From NCBI RefSeq assembly GCF_900129555.1, contig NZ_FQWC01000002.1:496001-560000 (forward strand): 64,000 bases of DNA, written 5' to 3'. Origin of the DNA: Flavobacterium defluvii. GTDB lineage: Bacteria > Bacteroidota > Bacteroidia > Flavobacteriales > Flavobacteriaceae. The notes under the pieces were generated by a model, which was given only the letters and a program-made list of their open reading frames with translations, did not search any database and was not told where the DNA came from. Shown here piece after piece: positions 1-8,536 of the stretch (positions within the stretch are counted from its first letter, which is position 1; each line of letters opens with the position of its first letter). Both the position numbers and the translations under genes were made by a program.

Positions 1-1653
1 TTTTCTTCCCAAAATATCATAAAGAGAAAATGATTTTAACTGAATTGCATTGGGATTTGAAGCTTTTAATAATTGATTTGCATTGTCCTGACTTATAAAG
101 AAATTGGTTTTTGTTTCTTCATTTGTTCCAAGCGTTTTATTTGTAAAAGCAATTTTAAACCTTTGTGTGTAAACTCCCGGTGTTATGGTAACTTCATAAT
201 TTCCATTTTTAATATCATGATAAGACAAATCCGATTCATCATAAATATAAACAGCCTGTGCAGGATCGAAGTTTATAACCTCCGGAATATAAAACTTAAG
301 CGTCGTATTTTCGGCAGCTTTTACCGTAAGGGGAATTCTTTTGTTTACATCAAAATTTACACCTTGTATGATGTAGCTTTTTCCCTCTACAAAAAATGTG
401 GCATCGCTGGGCAGGCTTCCGTCAATGTTTACGGCGTCAATTCCGGGATCGATACCATCTGTGGCTTCGGGTAAAAAAGCAAGTGCAAGCTGTCTTGTAA
501 ACTGGTCATTTATAATTGTATTTATTCGAATATGCGGAATATCGTTATTCTCATCTTCATTTTCTGTTTCCTCATTTTTAGCCGTAGTTTTAGGTCTGGC
601 AGGTTTTTCAAATTGAGATAAACCAGCTCCTTCTTTATAAAATATTCTATAAGAATTTCTAAAAGACACTGTGCCATTTGAAGCACCTTTGATTATAAAA
701 CCCTGTCCGATAGGAGCATATTTTCTTTGTCGCATAAGACCAGACGAGGTTCCAACTGTATTTAACGAACCATCGCCTTTATAACTATTAAAAGTTGCCG
801 GAACATAAATTCCGTTTGATCCTAAAGTACCCGGAGAATAAGTAGCATATCCACCTCTGTAAGCCGCAATTAAATGAGAATTTATTGTTTTGTCCTGTTC
901 CCAGAAATAAGCAATTCCGGTACAGGCGCTGTTTAAAGGATCAAGCAAAAAAGCATTTAAGTGCATTGCTGATGGATAAGGATTTCCTGTTAAAGTTGAT
1001 GCATTTGTTCCTACCGAAACTGTAATAGTTCCGTCATTTGGTTTTCCGCGAAAATCGTAACGCTGCGCACCAGTACCACCGGGATTATTAACTCCGGTTC
1101 CTTCTGGATCGACGGCATCGCTGCCGCTGGTTCCTTTCATTGTAAAACCTTCACCTGGGGCCAAACCGGTTGTACCCCCAACCTGAACCCATTGCGAATA
1201 ATTATTAGCATTTGTGAGTTTGTAAATCCATCGCGAAGCAATTGCAAGCGGATTTGCAGTTCCGTCAAAACTTGACAGTGGAAGAATTACTGCAGGTGTT
1301 GAAGCTGTTGAGGTTGTAGGCCTGTTTAATAATGTAATCCCAAAATTTGTATTTCCCGCTCCTGCGCTTCCTGTACCAACAGGAGAACACCAATAATTGT
1401 AATCAAAATTATCCGAACTTCCTTCCTGATAAACTGATATTGTTCCCGTTCCGGAATTGGTAGAAGTGCCTGTTGTGCCTTGTACCAGCTGCGAAAGATT
1501 GCGTAAATAAAGATTTGAATTTGCTGCCAGATTAATATTCTGCTGTACAAACAAGACCTGATTTTTTACATAAACAGGTGTACTTGCACCAACGTAAATC
1601 TGCGAAAAACTTTGAAGAGAAATTATATAAATAAGAAAGGTAATTTTTTTCAT
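1..1653 (-). CDS. T9SS-type secreted surface protein, 3' end cut by window edge
   Basis: Open from an ATG at 1653 to the left edge (551 residues, no stop). It starts with a signal peptide (MKKITFLIYIISLQSFSQ). The long Gly/Ser/Thr/Asn-rich body contains the block GQGFIIKGASNGTVSFRNSY, of a kind I associate with large flavobacterial cell-surface proteins. The last visible residues (NQLLKASNPNAIQLKSFSLY, then DILGRK) look like the start of a C-terminal T9SS sorting domain, so perhaps 30-40 residues lie outside. It would be exported by Sec and then secreted or anchored by the type IX system. No enzymatic domain was recognised; an adhesin or surface-layer role is only a guess. Confidence 0.75.
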   Translation of the reverse strand, partial: MKKITFLIYIISLQSFSQIYVGASTPVYVKNQVLFVQQNINLAANSNLYLRNLSQLVQGTTGTSTNSGTGTISVYQEGSSDNFDYNYWCSPVGTGSAGAGNTNFGITLLNRPTTSTASTPAVILPLSSFDGTANPLAIASRWIYKLTNANNYSQWVQVGGTTGLAPGEGFTMKGTSGSDAVDPEGTGVNNPGGTGAQRYDFRGKPNDGTITVSVGTNASTLTGNPYPSAMHLNAFLLDPLNSACTGIAYFWEQDKTINSHLIAAYRGGYATYSPGTLGSNGIYVPATFNSYKGDGSLNTVGTSSGLMRQRKYAPIGQGFIIKGASNGTVSFRNSYRIFYKEGAGLSQFEKPARPKTTAKNEETENEDENNDIPHIRINTIINDQFTRQLALAFLPEATDGIDPGIDAVNIDGSLPSDATFFVEGKSYIIQGVNFDVNKRIPLTVKAAENTTLKFYIPEVINFDPAQAVYIYDESDLSYHDIKNGNYEVTITPGVYTQRFKIAFTNKTLGTNEETKTNFFISQDNANQLLKASNPNAIQLKSFSLYDILGRK

Positions 1654-1962
1654 AACTTTTCAAAATTAGATTGTACAGAATGCTCTAGTAATTTTTACGA
1701 AACCCTGACTTATAATTCTTTCCTGATGAGAATTTTCAATAATAAGTGCTGTTTTGGATTGCTTAATCAAAACACGATTAAGGAATAGCGAGGCTAAAAA
1801 TCAAAAAATCTCACTCATTAAATTATATAATAAGTAAGATTTAAGAATTTTACTATACTCAAATGTAGAGTACAAATACCGGACTTTTTTACATTATTTT
1901 TGTAAGTAATTACATAATTACCATTTTAACATTATTTGTAAAATCTTTCAAAAATTAAAAAA
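1654..1962. other. intergenic, no gene seen
   Basis: Very A+T-rich spacer between two leftward genes. It should hold the promoter of the T9SS protein. I found no convincing ORF, strong hairpin or RNA gene. Confidence 0.5.
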
Positions 1963-2406
1963 TTAGAGCACTTTTTTCATAATATTTGTTCTAAAAAGAT
2001 TAGAATATCCCTTAGCAATTAATCTGGTTTCGGATTCATTCCAAATCTCACATTGTGCATTTACAAACTGTTTTCCTTTTTTAATAATTGATGTTTTTGC
2101 TATAATCGTTTCGCCGGAATGCGCAGGAGCAAAGTAATCCATGTTGAGGTTAATTGTTGTATAAAAATGCTCTTCATCAAGAGAAAATAACGTTGCACCA
2201 ATGCAGTCGTCTACAATTGCAGCTGTAACACCTCCATGAAGTGATTTTATAGGATTTGTCATTTCATCGCGAATAAAATATTTAAAAGTTACTGTTCCGG
2301 GTTCGGCCGCAACAACTATTGGATTCATCCAAAGCATAAAAGGAGAAGGCGAAAGTGTAAATTCTCCGCCAATGTGATCTTGTAATACCTGTAAACGTGT
2401 TTTCAT
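1963..2406 (-). CDS. PaaI-like hotdog-fold thioesterase
   Basis: 147 residues, the usual length of a single hotdog domain. The signature is the segment SLHGGVTAAIVDD (around residues 54-66): the HGG turn followed by the helix whose Asp is catalytic in PaaI/YbgC-type thioesterases. Members hydrolyse acyl-CoA or aryl-CoA thioesters in the cytoplasm; the substrate cannot be read from sequence. The palindrome TATACC-N4-GGTATA lies 27 bp before its ATG, and the same palindrome precedes the adjacent TetR gene. Both genes are therefore probably controlled by that regulator, which suggests a role in acyl-CoA or lipid homeostasis. Confidence 0.8.
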   Translation of the reverse strand: MKTRLQVLQDHIGGEFTLSPSPFMLWMNPIVVAAEPGTVTFKYFIRDEMTNPIKSLHGGVTAAIVDDCIGATLFSLDEEHFYTTINLNMDYFAPAHSGETIIAKTSIIKKGKQFVNAQCEIWNESETRLIAKGYSNLFRTNIMKKVL

Positions 2407-2432
2407 TTTGTCTAAGTTTAAAAATTATTAAT

Positions 2433-2448
2433 TATACCAAACGGTATA
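2433..2448. promoter_or_regulatory. predicted TetR operator upstream of thioesterase
   Basis: TATACCAAACGGTATA: perfect 6-bp inverted arms around a 4-bp centre. The site at 3103-3118 has identical arms. It lies just upstream of the thioesterase start, where bound repressor would block transcription. Confidence 0.65.
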
Positions 2449-2485
2449 TTTTTATTTATAAAAAAAGCAATCATAAATATTGCTT

Positions 2486-3076
2486 TTATACTAAGTCTTC
2501 AATAATTTTAAAAAGCGAAACCATAATAGAAGATAAATCTTTTGCGCTTCCTGTAAGTTTACTAATCATCACAGCACCTTCAATGATGGCAATAATAGTT
2601 AAAGCTGTTTTTTCCGGATCAATATCATTAGCTTTAAATTCACCGGCAGCAATTCCCTGATTAATCAAATACATTAATTTTTCCTTCCAGTACAAAAGTG
2701 TTTTTTCGGCATATTTTTTAAGAATGGGATGTGTGTCGTCAGATTCGATTGCAGTGTTTAAAACCGGACAGCCGCCAATCGTTACTTCCAATTCTGAATA
2801 ATTAGAATACAGTCTCGGATATACCAGAAGTTTTTCTTTAAAAGTTCTTTGTTTTTCGATTTCACGACTCAAAACATCATGAAGTTTTTTTACGTTAAAC
2901 TTAAACGCTGCTACCGCAACTTCATCTTTATTTTCAAAATTACCATAAATACTTCCTTTGGTAAGGTTTGTTGCATTTGTAATATCACTCATCGAAGTGC
3001 CGCTGTAACCTTTTGTATTAAAGATTGGCGCTGTTTTTTCGATTATAAATTGTTTTGTTTTTTCGGCTTTTCTCAT
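2486..3076 (-). CDS. TetR/AcrR-family transcriptional regulator
   Basis: 196 residues, typical for the family. The N-terminal helix-turn-helix is clear (residues about 10-55: GYSGTSMSDITNATNLTKGS followed by IYGNFENKDE). The helical C-terminal half is the ligand and dimerisation domain and is not diagnostic. The gene is co-directional with the thioesterase downstream (79-bp gap), and a copy of the same palindrome stands before each gene. The simplest model is autorepression plus repression of the thioesterase, relieved by a small hydrophobic or acyl-CoA ligand. The ligand is unknown. Confidence 0.88.
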   Translation of the reverse strand: MRKAEKTKQFIIEKTAPIFNTKGYSGTSMSDITNATNLTKGSIYGNFENKDEVAVAAFKFNVKKLHDVLSREIEKQRTFKEKLLVYPRLYSNYSELEVTIGGCPVLNTAIESDDTHPILKKYAEKTLLYWKEKLMYLINQGIAAGEFKANDIDPEKTALTIIAIIEGAVMISKLTGSAKDLSSIMVSLFKIIEDLV

Positions 3077-3102
3077 TTTTAAAATGATTTATAATACAAA
3101 TA

Positions 3103-3118
3103 TATACCAATCGGTATA
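3103..3118. promoter_or_regulatory. predicted TetR autoregulatory operator
   Basis: TATACCAATCGGTATA, the same 6-bp arms as the site before the thioesterase, 26 bp upstream of the tetR ATG. Two near-identical palindromes in about 670 bp, each before a gene of the unit, strongly suggest one regulator. Confidence 0.68.
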
Positions 3119-3238
3119 ATTTTGTATTTATTTTTAAAATTATTTTAGAATTCTCTCAAATGAAAATTTAGTAACTTAGTAACTGCTGATAAATGCAGAT
3201 TTACAGTAAATTATTTATCAATATAAAATTATTCAAAA

Positions 3239-4006
3239 ATGCCTTGGAATCCAGATATATACAACAATTTTAAAGATATTCGATATAAACCATTTTATGA
3301 TTTAATTGAATTTATAGAGCCTGTAAACGGGATGAAAGCCATCGATTTAGGCTGCGGAACGGGAGAACAAACAGCAATTTTGGCCGATAAATTTAAAGAA
3401 GCCCATTTTCTTGGCGTAGATTCTTCTGACGAAATGCTGGAAAAATCGAAATCTTTTGAAATGGATAATCTGCAATTTCGTAAATCGACTACAGAAGAAA
3501 CAATAGAATCTGGAGAAAAATGGGATTTAATTTTTAGTAATGCAGCTTTACAATGGTCAAACAATCATCATAAGTTATTTCCCAGTTTATTAAACTTGCT
3601 TAATAAGGGTGGACAATTTGCGGTACAAATGCCCGTTCAGCCAGATAATAAACTGAATAAAATCCTTATAGAATTGGTTGATGAAGAACCGTTTAAAACA
3701 TATTTAAATGGTTTTAAAAGAGATTCTCCGGTTTTAAGTATCGATGAATATGCCCAAATACTTTTTGACGGAGGTCTTGAAAATATTGAAATACTGCAGA
3801 AAGTATATCCTATCATTGCAGACAATCACGATACACTTTATAATTTTATTTCAGGATCGGCTTTAATTCCTTATATCGAAAGACTTGAAGGAATACAGAA
3901 AGAACTTTTTATTAAAACTTATAAAGAAAGAATTGCACTGCATTTTCCTAAACTTCCGGCTATTTATTCTTTTAAAAGACTTTTGCTTTATGGGAAAAAA
4001 ATTTGA
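3239..4006 (+). CDS. tam: trans-aconitate 2-methyltransferase-like SAM methyltransferase
   Basis: 255 residues, the length of Tam. The N-terminus MPWNPDIYNNF matches the MPWDPxxY start typical of trans-aconitate methyltransferases. Motif I is AIDLGCGTGEQTAIL (around residue 35), and the post-I acidic turn is FLGVDSSDEML. Tam methylates trans-aconitate, a by-product that inhibits aconitase, using S-adenosylmethionine in the cytoplasm. Alone, divergent from tetR, with about 120 bp upstream. A related small-molecule methyltransferase with another substrate is possible. Confidence 0.75.
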   Translation: MPWNPDIYNNFKDIRYKPFYDLIEFIEPVNGMKAIDLGCGTGEQTAILADKFKEAHFLGVDSSDEMLEKSKSFEMDNLQFRKSTTEETIESGEKWDLIFSNAALQWSNNHHKLFPSLLNLLNKGGQFAVQMPVQPDNKLNKILIELVDEEPFKTYLNGFKRDSPVLSIDEYAQILFDGGLENIEILQKVYPIIADNHDTLYNFISGSALIPYIERLEGIQKELFIKTYKERIALHFPKLPAIYSFKRLLLYGKKI

Positions 4007-4022
4007 AGTTTTAATTATGAGT

Positions 4023-4052
4023 AAAAAAAAAGCCTGTAGAATTCTACAGGCT
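4023..4052 (-). terminator. Rho-independent terminator of the leftward secreted-protein gene
   Basis: A perfect 22-bp palindrome (4031-4052, arms AGCCTGTAGAA/TTCTACAGGCT) followed on the minus strand by eight T residues. The plus strand has no T-run. Confidence 0.85.
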
Positions 4053-4073
4053 CTGAATTAATAATAAACTAAT

Positions 4074-4664
4074 TTATTCTTTATATAAAATAATAACTGC
4101 TTTATAACCAGTTCCAACATTCCATTGGCTGGCTTCTATCACTTTTCCGTTGTCATCATATACCTGAAATTCGGCAGTATTTGGTGATGCTGAACCTTCG
4201 TTCAAGGCTTCAAAATCGATTTTGTTCATACCTTTTACCAGATTTATTTTAAAGCCTTTAAATTCTCCAACCAAATTAACTTCTGGTTCAATAACTTTAT
4301 CGTTATGATATACTCTGATTTTATCACCATCAACAAAAGCGGCGTCACGGTAACGAATGGTTGAAGTTGATGATTTGGTTACAAAACCTCCTAAATATTC
4401 ATTTCGTCTATAAAAAATACCTTCTACATTTGCCTCTTGTTTGTAAAGCGTATTGTCTTTAAAAAGTTCTTTAGGATCTATTTTTAAAACAATTGGATCT
4501 TTTGCAAGTGTAGGTTCATCTGGCGGCGGAGTTTCCGTTGGCGGAATTACTTCTTTACTTTCCGGAGTTTTTGATTGAATAGGCTGATATTTTCCTTTCA
4601 CTTCTTCCTGCGAATGAACGTGCAGGGAAGCGGCCATTATAATTAGAAACAATATTTTTTTCAT
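4074..4664 (-). CDS. secreted protein of unknown function
   Basis: 196 residues with a signal peptide ending near SLHVHSQ (about residue 19). Next is a Pro/Glu/Thr-rich linker (about 25-55), then a soluble domain (about 60-196) rich in beta-strand patterns, including KINLVKGMNKIDFEALNEG. No catalytic motif or known family recognised. Monocistronic: it has its own terminator and a roughly 200-bp spacer upstream. Probably periplasmic or outer-membrane associated. Confidence 0.7.
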   Translation of the reverse strand: MKKILFLIIMAASLHVHSQEEVKGKYQPIQSKTPESKEVIPPTETPPPDEPTLAKDPIVLKIDPKELFKDNTLYKQEANVEGIFYRRNEYLGGFVTKSSTSTIRYRDAAFVDGDKIRVYHNDKVIEPEVNLVGEFKGFKINLVKGMNKIDFEALNEGSASPNTAEFQVYDDNGKVIEASQWNVGTGYKAVIILYKE

Positions 4665-4860
4665 TCTTATTTACTTTTTAAATTCTTAAATCAGCACTTA
4701 AAGTGAGCTGATAATCTCTATTTATAACATTTCATTATGCCATTTATTGCATTACAATTCACGAAAGTTGAAGTTTTGTAATATGAATATGAAATAGTAT
4801 AAGGTTTTATGTACAGACCAAAGTAATTTTAAAATTCGTAATTGCTTAAAATTTAAGAAG

Positions 4861-5391
4861 ATGCATTTATTACTTAGAAAAATATTATTTGCTGTATTTA
4901 TAAGCCTTACCATAAATGCTCAGGGACAGCAAAGTAATGACAGCCAAAAATGTCGTTTTACCAAAACTGTTTATGGTTATTTAATGGTGTTGCGTGAAGG
5001 TGATAATGTACTTGCCGAAATTGAAAATTTAGCAAAAGAACAGCAGATTCCTTCGGCGAATTTTACCGGAATTGGTTTTGCTCAGGAAGCCACTTTTGGT
5101 TTTTATGATTTTAATCAGAAGAAATTTCATCCTAAAACTTTCAATAAAGTAGAAATGGGAAGTTTAACAGGCTCTATTGCATGGAGCGAAGGAAAACCAT
5201 CCCTGCATATTCATGGCGTTGCTGCAGATGATAAATTTGACGCCTACGGCGGACATATTCTAGCTTTGAAAGTAGGGACGGGGTCTATGGAAATTTATAT
5301 AACCGTTAATCAGGAAAAACTCGAAAGAAAAATAGAACAGCTATTAAATGCTAATGTATTGCAGCTGAATTGTTTAAAAACTAAAATTTAA
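4861..5391 (+). CDS. exported PPC/DUF296-domain protein
   Basis: 176 residues: a Sec signal peptide (about 1-22, ending in NAQGQ), then one PPC (DUF296) domain (about 33-150). Diagnostic segments are YLMVLREGDNVLAEI, NFTGIGFAQEATFGFYD and the His cluster LHIHGVAADDKFDAYGGHIL, which lines a metal or ligand pocket in PPC structures. In plants PPC domains sit in AT-hook nuclear proteins; bacterial stand-alone copies are mostly uncharacterised and cytoplasmic, so the signal peptide is notable. Its stop is followed after 3 nt by the lipoprotein gene, so the two form an operon. Confidence 0.78.
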   Translation: MHLLLRKILFAVFISLTINAQGQQSNDSQKCRFTKTVYGYLMVLREGDNVLAEIENLAKEQQIPSANFTGIGFAQEATFGFYDFNQKKFHPKTFNKVEMGSLTGSIAWSEGKPSLHIHGVAADDKFDAYGGHILALKVGTGSMEIYITVNQEKLERKIEQLLNANVLQLNCLKTKI

Positions 5392-5394
5392 CTT

Positions 5395-5760
5395 ATGAAT
5401 CTATTTAAATCAAATATCGTAATAGTGCTTATGCTTACAGCTTTTTTATTTTCGTGTAAAAATAATCAGGATGGTTACAGCGACGAAATTGAAACGACAA
5501 CTGCTACAGACAGTACAAAAGGTGCAGACAGCACGGGTACAAATGAAACCGGAACGAATAAAAGTACTGGTGATCCTAATACTGGTGCTGCAAGCACTAC
5601 ACCCAATAAAGATTTGGGAAAAGAAGGCACAAAAAATGGAGGCACGGGAACTGGAATTGGTCCTGGCGAAGACGCCCAGGATGGTGCGACTTATACCAGC
5701 TCTTCAAAAAAACAAAATGCAGATAAAGATTCTGTTACAGTGAAAAGTAAGAAGAGATAA
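5395..5760 (+). CDS. low-complexity lipoprotein
   Basis: 121 residues with a lipobox (LFSC, Cys21). The mature part is almost entirely Thr/Gly/Ser/Asp/Lys and disordered. A shorter protein of the same type is encoded at 10806-11030; both carry a Thr/Gly/Asp-rich tail right after the Cys. Co-transcribed with the PPC protein (3-nt gap), so it may anchor or partner it at the membrane. That link is inference from adjacency only. Confidence 0.75.
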   Translation: MNLFKSNIVIVLMLTAFLFSCKNNQDGYSDEIETTTATDSTKGADSTGTNETGTNKSTGDPNTGAASTTPNKDLGKEGTKNGGTGTGIGPGEDAQDGATYTSSSKKQNADKDSVTVKSKKR

Positions 5761-5769
5761 ACCATTAAT

Positions 5770-5795
5770 AATTGATAATTGATAATTGATAATTG
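5770..5795. repeat. 7-bp tandem repeat (AATTGAT x3.7)
   Basis: Consecutive AATTGAT units in the spacer between convergent genes. Such a tract can slip in length; no regulatory role is evident. Confidence 0.7.
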
Positions 5796-5797
5796 GA

Positions 5798-6610
5798 TTA
5801 CTTAACACTTCCTAATGCTGTGGGAGAATAGCCAAATTGTTTTTTGAAAGCAAAAGAAAAATGGGACAGGTTTTCAAAACCTACTTCATAATAAATTTCA
5901 GTTGGCTTTTTCTTGTTTTCGGCTAAATGATAGTGGGCCAATTCTAATCTTTTTTTGGTTAGCCATTTTTGCGGCGTGGTGTCAAAATATTTCTTAAAAT
6001 CCCTATTAAATGTAGACAAACTACGTCCTGTTAAATAGCCTAGTTTTTCCATTGGCATATTAAACATAAAATTACGCTGCATAAAATCGATTAAATCAAT
6101 TTTTCCGGGTTCATCAAAACTCGCTAAAATGTTATCGACACTTTTGTCAATTTCTCTTAAAATACTAATCGCTTCGGTAATTTTTAAAGAAGCAATATTT
6201 TCAGGAAAATCGCCTTCAATATCAAAATACGGCATTAAAGAAGCCAGACAGCTTTCTAATAAAGGATGATTATTGTAAGAGATAATTTTTTGTTCAGAAA
6301 CGGTTTTAGTGCTCAGGTCAATGTTTTTATAAAACTCTTTTAAACGTTTGACCGACAGATGCATTACAACAGTTTTGTGCGGCTGTCCGTTTTTGGGATA
6401 ATTGATTATTGTAGCCAGTAAATTTCTAGGAATCAGAAAAATATCTCCGGCTTTAAACGTAAAAACGGCATCGGTTTGTATGATTTTTGTTTCTCCCGAA
6501 ATAAACCAAATCAGCATATGGTCATCAAAAATTAAATCCGATTTGAAGAATTTATCTTCATAACAGGAAAGTTTAATTTCAGGAGTTAAATATTTTGATA
6601 TATGTTCCAT
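5798..6610 (-). CDS. AraC-family transcriptional regulator
   Basis: 270 residues. The N-terminal half (about 1-160) is cupin-like (TFKAGDIFLIPRN). The C-terminal half (about 170-265) carries the two AraC helix-turn-helix motifs, ending in the signature YEVGFENLSHFSFAFKKQFG, followed by YSPT. It lies 76 bp downstream of an SDR gene on the same strand. A nested palindrome lies in that gap, and a 23-bp direct repeat lies before the SDR. It probably regulates the SDR and the divergent NAD(P)H-binding gene. Confidence 0.88.
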   Translation of the reverse strand: MEHISKYLTPEIKLSCYEDKFFKSDLIFDDHMLIWFISGETKIIQTDAVFTFKAGDIFLIPRNLLATIINYPKNGQPHKTVVMHLSVKRLKEFYKNIDLSTKTVSEQKIISYNNHPLLESCLASLMPYFDIEGDFPENIASLKITEAISILREIDKSVDNILASFDEPGKIDLIDFMQRNFMFNMPMEKLGYLTGRSLSTFNRDFKKYFDTTPQKWLTKKRLELAHYHLAENKKKPTEIYYEVGFENLSHFSFAFKKQFGYSPTALGSVK

Positions 6611-6624
6611 TTTTCAACAAATTA

Positions 6625-6670
6625 ACCGCCAATTTTTCTTCGGTATACCAAAGATAGAAATCTTGGCGGT
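6625..6670. promoter_or_regulatory. nested inverted repeats upstream of araC-type gene
   Basis: ACCGCCAA (6625-6632) and TTGGCGGT (6663-6670) are perfect inverted arms, and the palindrome GGTATACC (6642-6649) lies between them. The element sits 15 bp upstream of the AraC ATG. It could be an operator or an RNA hairpin ending the SDR transcript, but no T-run follows, which favours an operator. Confidence 0.45.
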
Positions 6671-6686
6671 ATCTATTTCTACTATT

Positions 6687-7706
6687 TTATTTAATGTTAA
6701 ACGAGATTCCTAAAAGTCTTTCGCTTAAATCCCAAAGTCTTTTGGCATTATCCTGATCTAAAGAATAAGGCTGAACGCCAAATATTGTTGAAGGATCATC
6801 AAATTTGTGTTCGATATTTCCAATGTCTAATCTGGCGATATCGGCATCTTCACAATAAACACCGCCAATATTATTAAGCAAAGGGCTCGTTGCACACCAA
6901 ACAGTTGTTGCTGCTCCCTGCGGCAATGTTTTAAGTAAAGCAGCCACTTCTGGTTTTAAATTTCCATTTTCGTCGTGTGTTCCCATTTGTTTAAACAATT
7001 CGATAGGTTCTTCTCTTCCTAAATCTGTTCCCAAAACACTTCCCGGATGAAGGGAATAGGCTCTTACATTAAAATCTTTTGCACGACTGTCTAATTCTAA
7101 CGCAAACAAGTTGCACGCTGTTTTCGATTGTCCGTAACCTTGAAGCGTATGATATTCACGATGAAAAAAATTAGGATCATCAAAATCAAATGGTGCCATT
7201 TGGTGTCCGTATGAAGATACATTCAAAACTCTTGCTCCGTCAGCCTCTTTAAGTGCCGGCCATAACTTCGCCGTAAGCTGAAACTGTCCCAAATAATTGG
7301 TAACCAGCTGCGATTCGTAACCACGCTCATCTCTTCGTAATGGGACCCACATAATTCCGGCATTATTGATAAGGAGATGCAGCGGTCTTTTTGAAGATAA
7401 AAATTTTGAAGCAAATGAATCGATAGAATCCGGATTCATAAAATCTAACGCTTCTAATTCGACATTTGCAATTCCGTCAAGATTTTTCTCGGCTTTTGCA
7501 ATATCCCTTGCTGCCACAATTACTTTTGCTCCGGCGTTTGCGAGAGTTTTTGTAGTTTCTAAACCAATTCCGGTATGGCCGCCGGTTATAATTGCAGTTT
7601 TTCCTGTAAGGTCAATTCCTTTAATTACATCTGCTGTTGTTGATTTTGAATTAAATCCTGAGTTTAAAGGATTCTGTAATGCTCCCTGATAATTATTTGT
7701 TTTCAT
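6687..7706 (-). CDS. short-chain dehydrogenase/reductase
   Basis: 339 residues, resembling retinol-dehydrogenase-like SDRs. The NAD(P) motif is GGHTGIG (around 41-47). NNAG, the catalytic Ser in VLNVSSYGHQ, and YGQSK (the YxxxK pair) are all present, so it should be an active oxidoreductase. There is an extra N-terminal stretch of about 30 residues and no signal peptide. The AraC gene downstream and the divergent NAD(P)H-binding gene suggest a small regulated redox unit; the substrate is unknown. Confidence 0.85.
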   Translation of the reverse strand: MKTNNYQGALQNPLNSGFNSKSTTADVIKGIDLTGKTAIITGGHTGIGLETTKTLANAGAKVIVAARDIAKAEKNLDGIANVELEALDFMNPDSIDSFASKFLSSKRPLHLLINNAGIMWVPLRRDERGYESQLVTNYLGQFQLTAKLWPALKEADGARVLNVSSYGHQMAPFDFDDPNFFHREYHTLQGYGQSKTACNLFALELDSRAKDFNVRAYSLHPGSVLGTDLGREEPIELFKQMGTHDENGNLKPEVAALLKTLPQGAATTVWCATSPLLNNIGGVYCEDADIARLDIGNIEHKFDDPSTIFGVQPYSLDQDNAKRLWDLSERLLGISFNIK

Positions 7707-7763
7707 TTTTTTTATTTTAAAAATTGTTATGAAGCAAAATTATAGAGATGTCAAACTTTCGAT

Positions 7764-7807
7764 TTTGTTTAAAACGCCATTTTTACTTTGTTTAAAATGT
7801 CATTTTG
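7764..7807. promoter_or_regulatory. 23-bp direct repeat in divergent promoter, possible AraC site
   Basis: TTTGTTTAAAA-x-G-x-CATTTT occurs twice with a period of 23 bp (starts 7764 and 7787), about two helical turns, between the divergent SDR and NAD(P)H-binding genes. Paired direct repeats on one face of the helix are typical of AraC-family binding sites. Confidence 0.45.
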
Positions 7808-7885
7808 TATTTGTTTGTTTTTTGAATTTTGAATACATGTTTTTGAGTATCTTTAACTCTGATCAAATATTTTATCAAAATCATT

Positions 7886-8524
7886 ATGAAAGCATTGGTA
7901 ATAGGAGCTACGGGCTCAACAGGAAAGTTTTTAGTAAATCAGCTTCTTACAAATACCGAATATACTTCTGTTGTTACTTTTGTTCGAAAACCGTCCGGTA
8001 AACAGCATTCTAAATTGACAGAACACGTTGTTAATTTTGCAGAAACTAATTCTTTTAAAGATCTGATAAATGGAGATGTTTTGTTTTCGTGTCTCGGAAC
8101 AACTTTAAAAGCTGCCGGATCAAAAGAAAACCAATGGAAAATAGATTTTGATATTCCTGCCGCATTTGCTCTGGCAGCCAAAGAAAATAAAGTAAATTCT
8201 TTTGTTTTGGTTTCGTCTTATGGCGCTTCTGCCAAAAGCAGTGTTTTTTATTCTAAAATGAAAGGAAAACTCGAAGACTTTATTGCAGAACTTCATTTTC
8301 CGCAATATATTATTTTTAGACCTGGACCTTTAATACGTGAAAATACAGACCGACTGGGAGAAAAAATCTCGGTTAAACTGATAAATTTCTTTAATGCAAT
8401 TGGAATTCTCAAAAAGTTGAAACCGCTTGAAACAGAAATTCTAGCCGAAAAATTAATAAAAGCACCAAAAAAACTTCCAGCCGGTAAAACTATAATTGAA
8501 CTAACTGAAATTTTTAAATTTTAA
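7886..8524 (+). CDS. NAD(P)H-binding atypical SDR (HTATIP2/NmrA-like)
   Basis: 212 residues, one Rossmann domain. The nucleotide motif is VIGATGSTGKFL (residues 4-15), followed by DVLFSCLGTT and a FVLVSSYGAS strand, typical of atypical SDRs of the HTATIP2/NAD(P)H-binding type. The classical YxxxK is only loosely present (YSKMKGKLE). These proteins act as reductases or as redox sensors. Divergent from the SDR; ends 12 bp before the convergent PhyH gene. Confidence 0.78.
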   Translation: MKALVIGATGSTGKFLVNQLLTNTEYTSVVTFVRKPSGKQHSKLTEHVVNFAETNSFKDLINGDVLFSCLGTTLKAAGSKENQWKIDFDIPAAFALAAKENKVNSFVLVSSYGASAKSSVFYSKMKGKLEDFIAELHFPQYIIFRPGPLIRENTDRLGEKISVKLINFFNAIGILKKLKPLETEILAEKLIKAPKKLPAGKTIIELTEIFKF

Positions 8525-8536
8525 AATTAAAATAAA

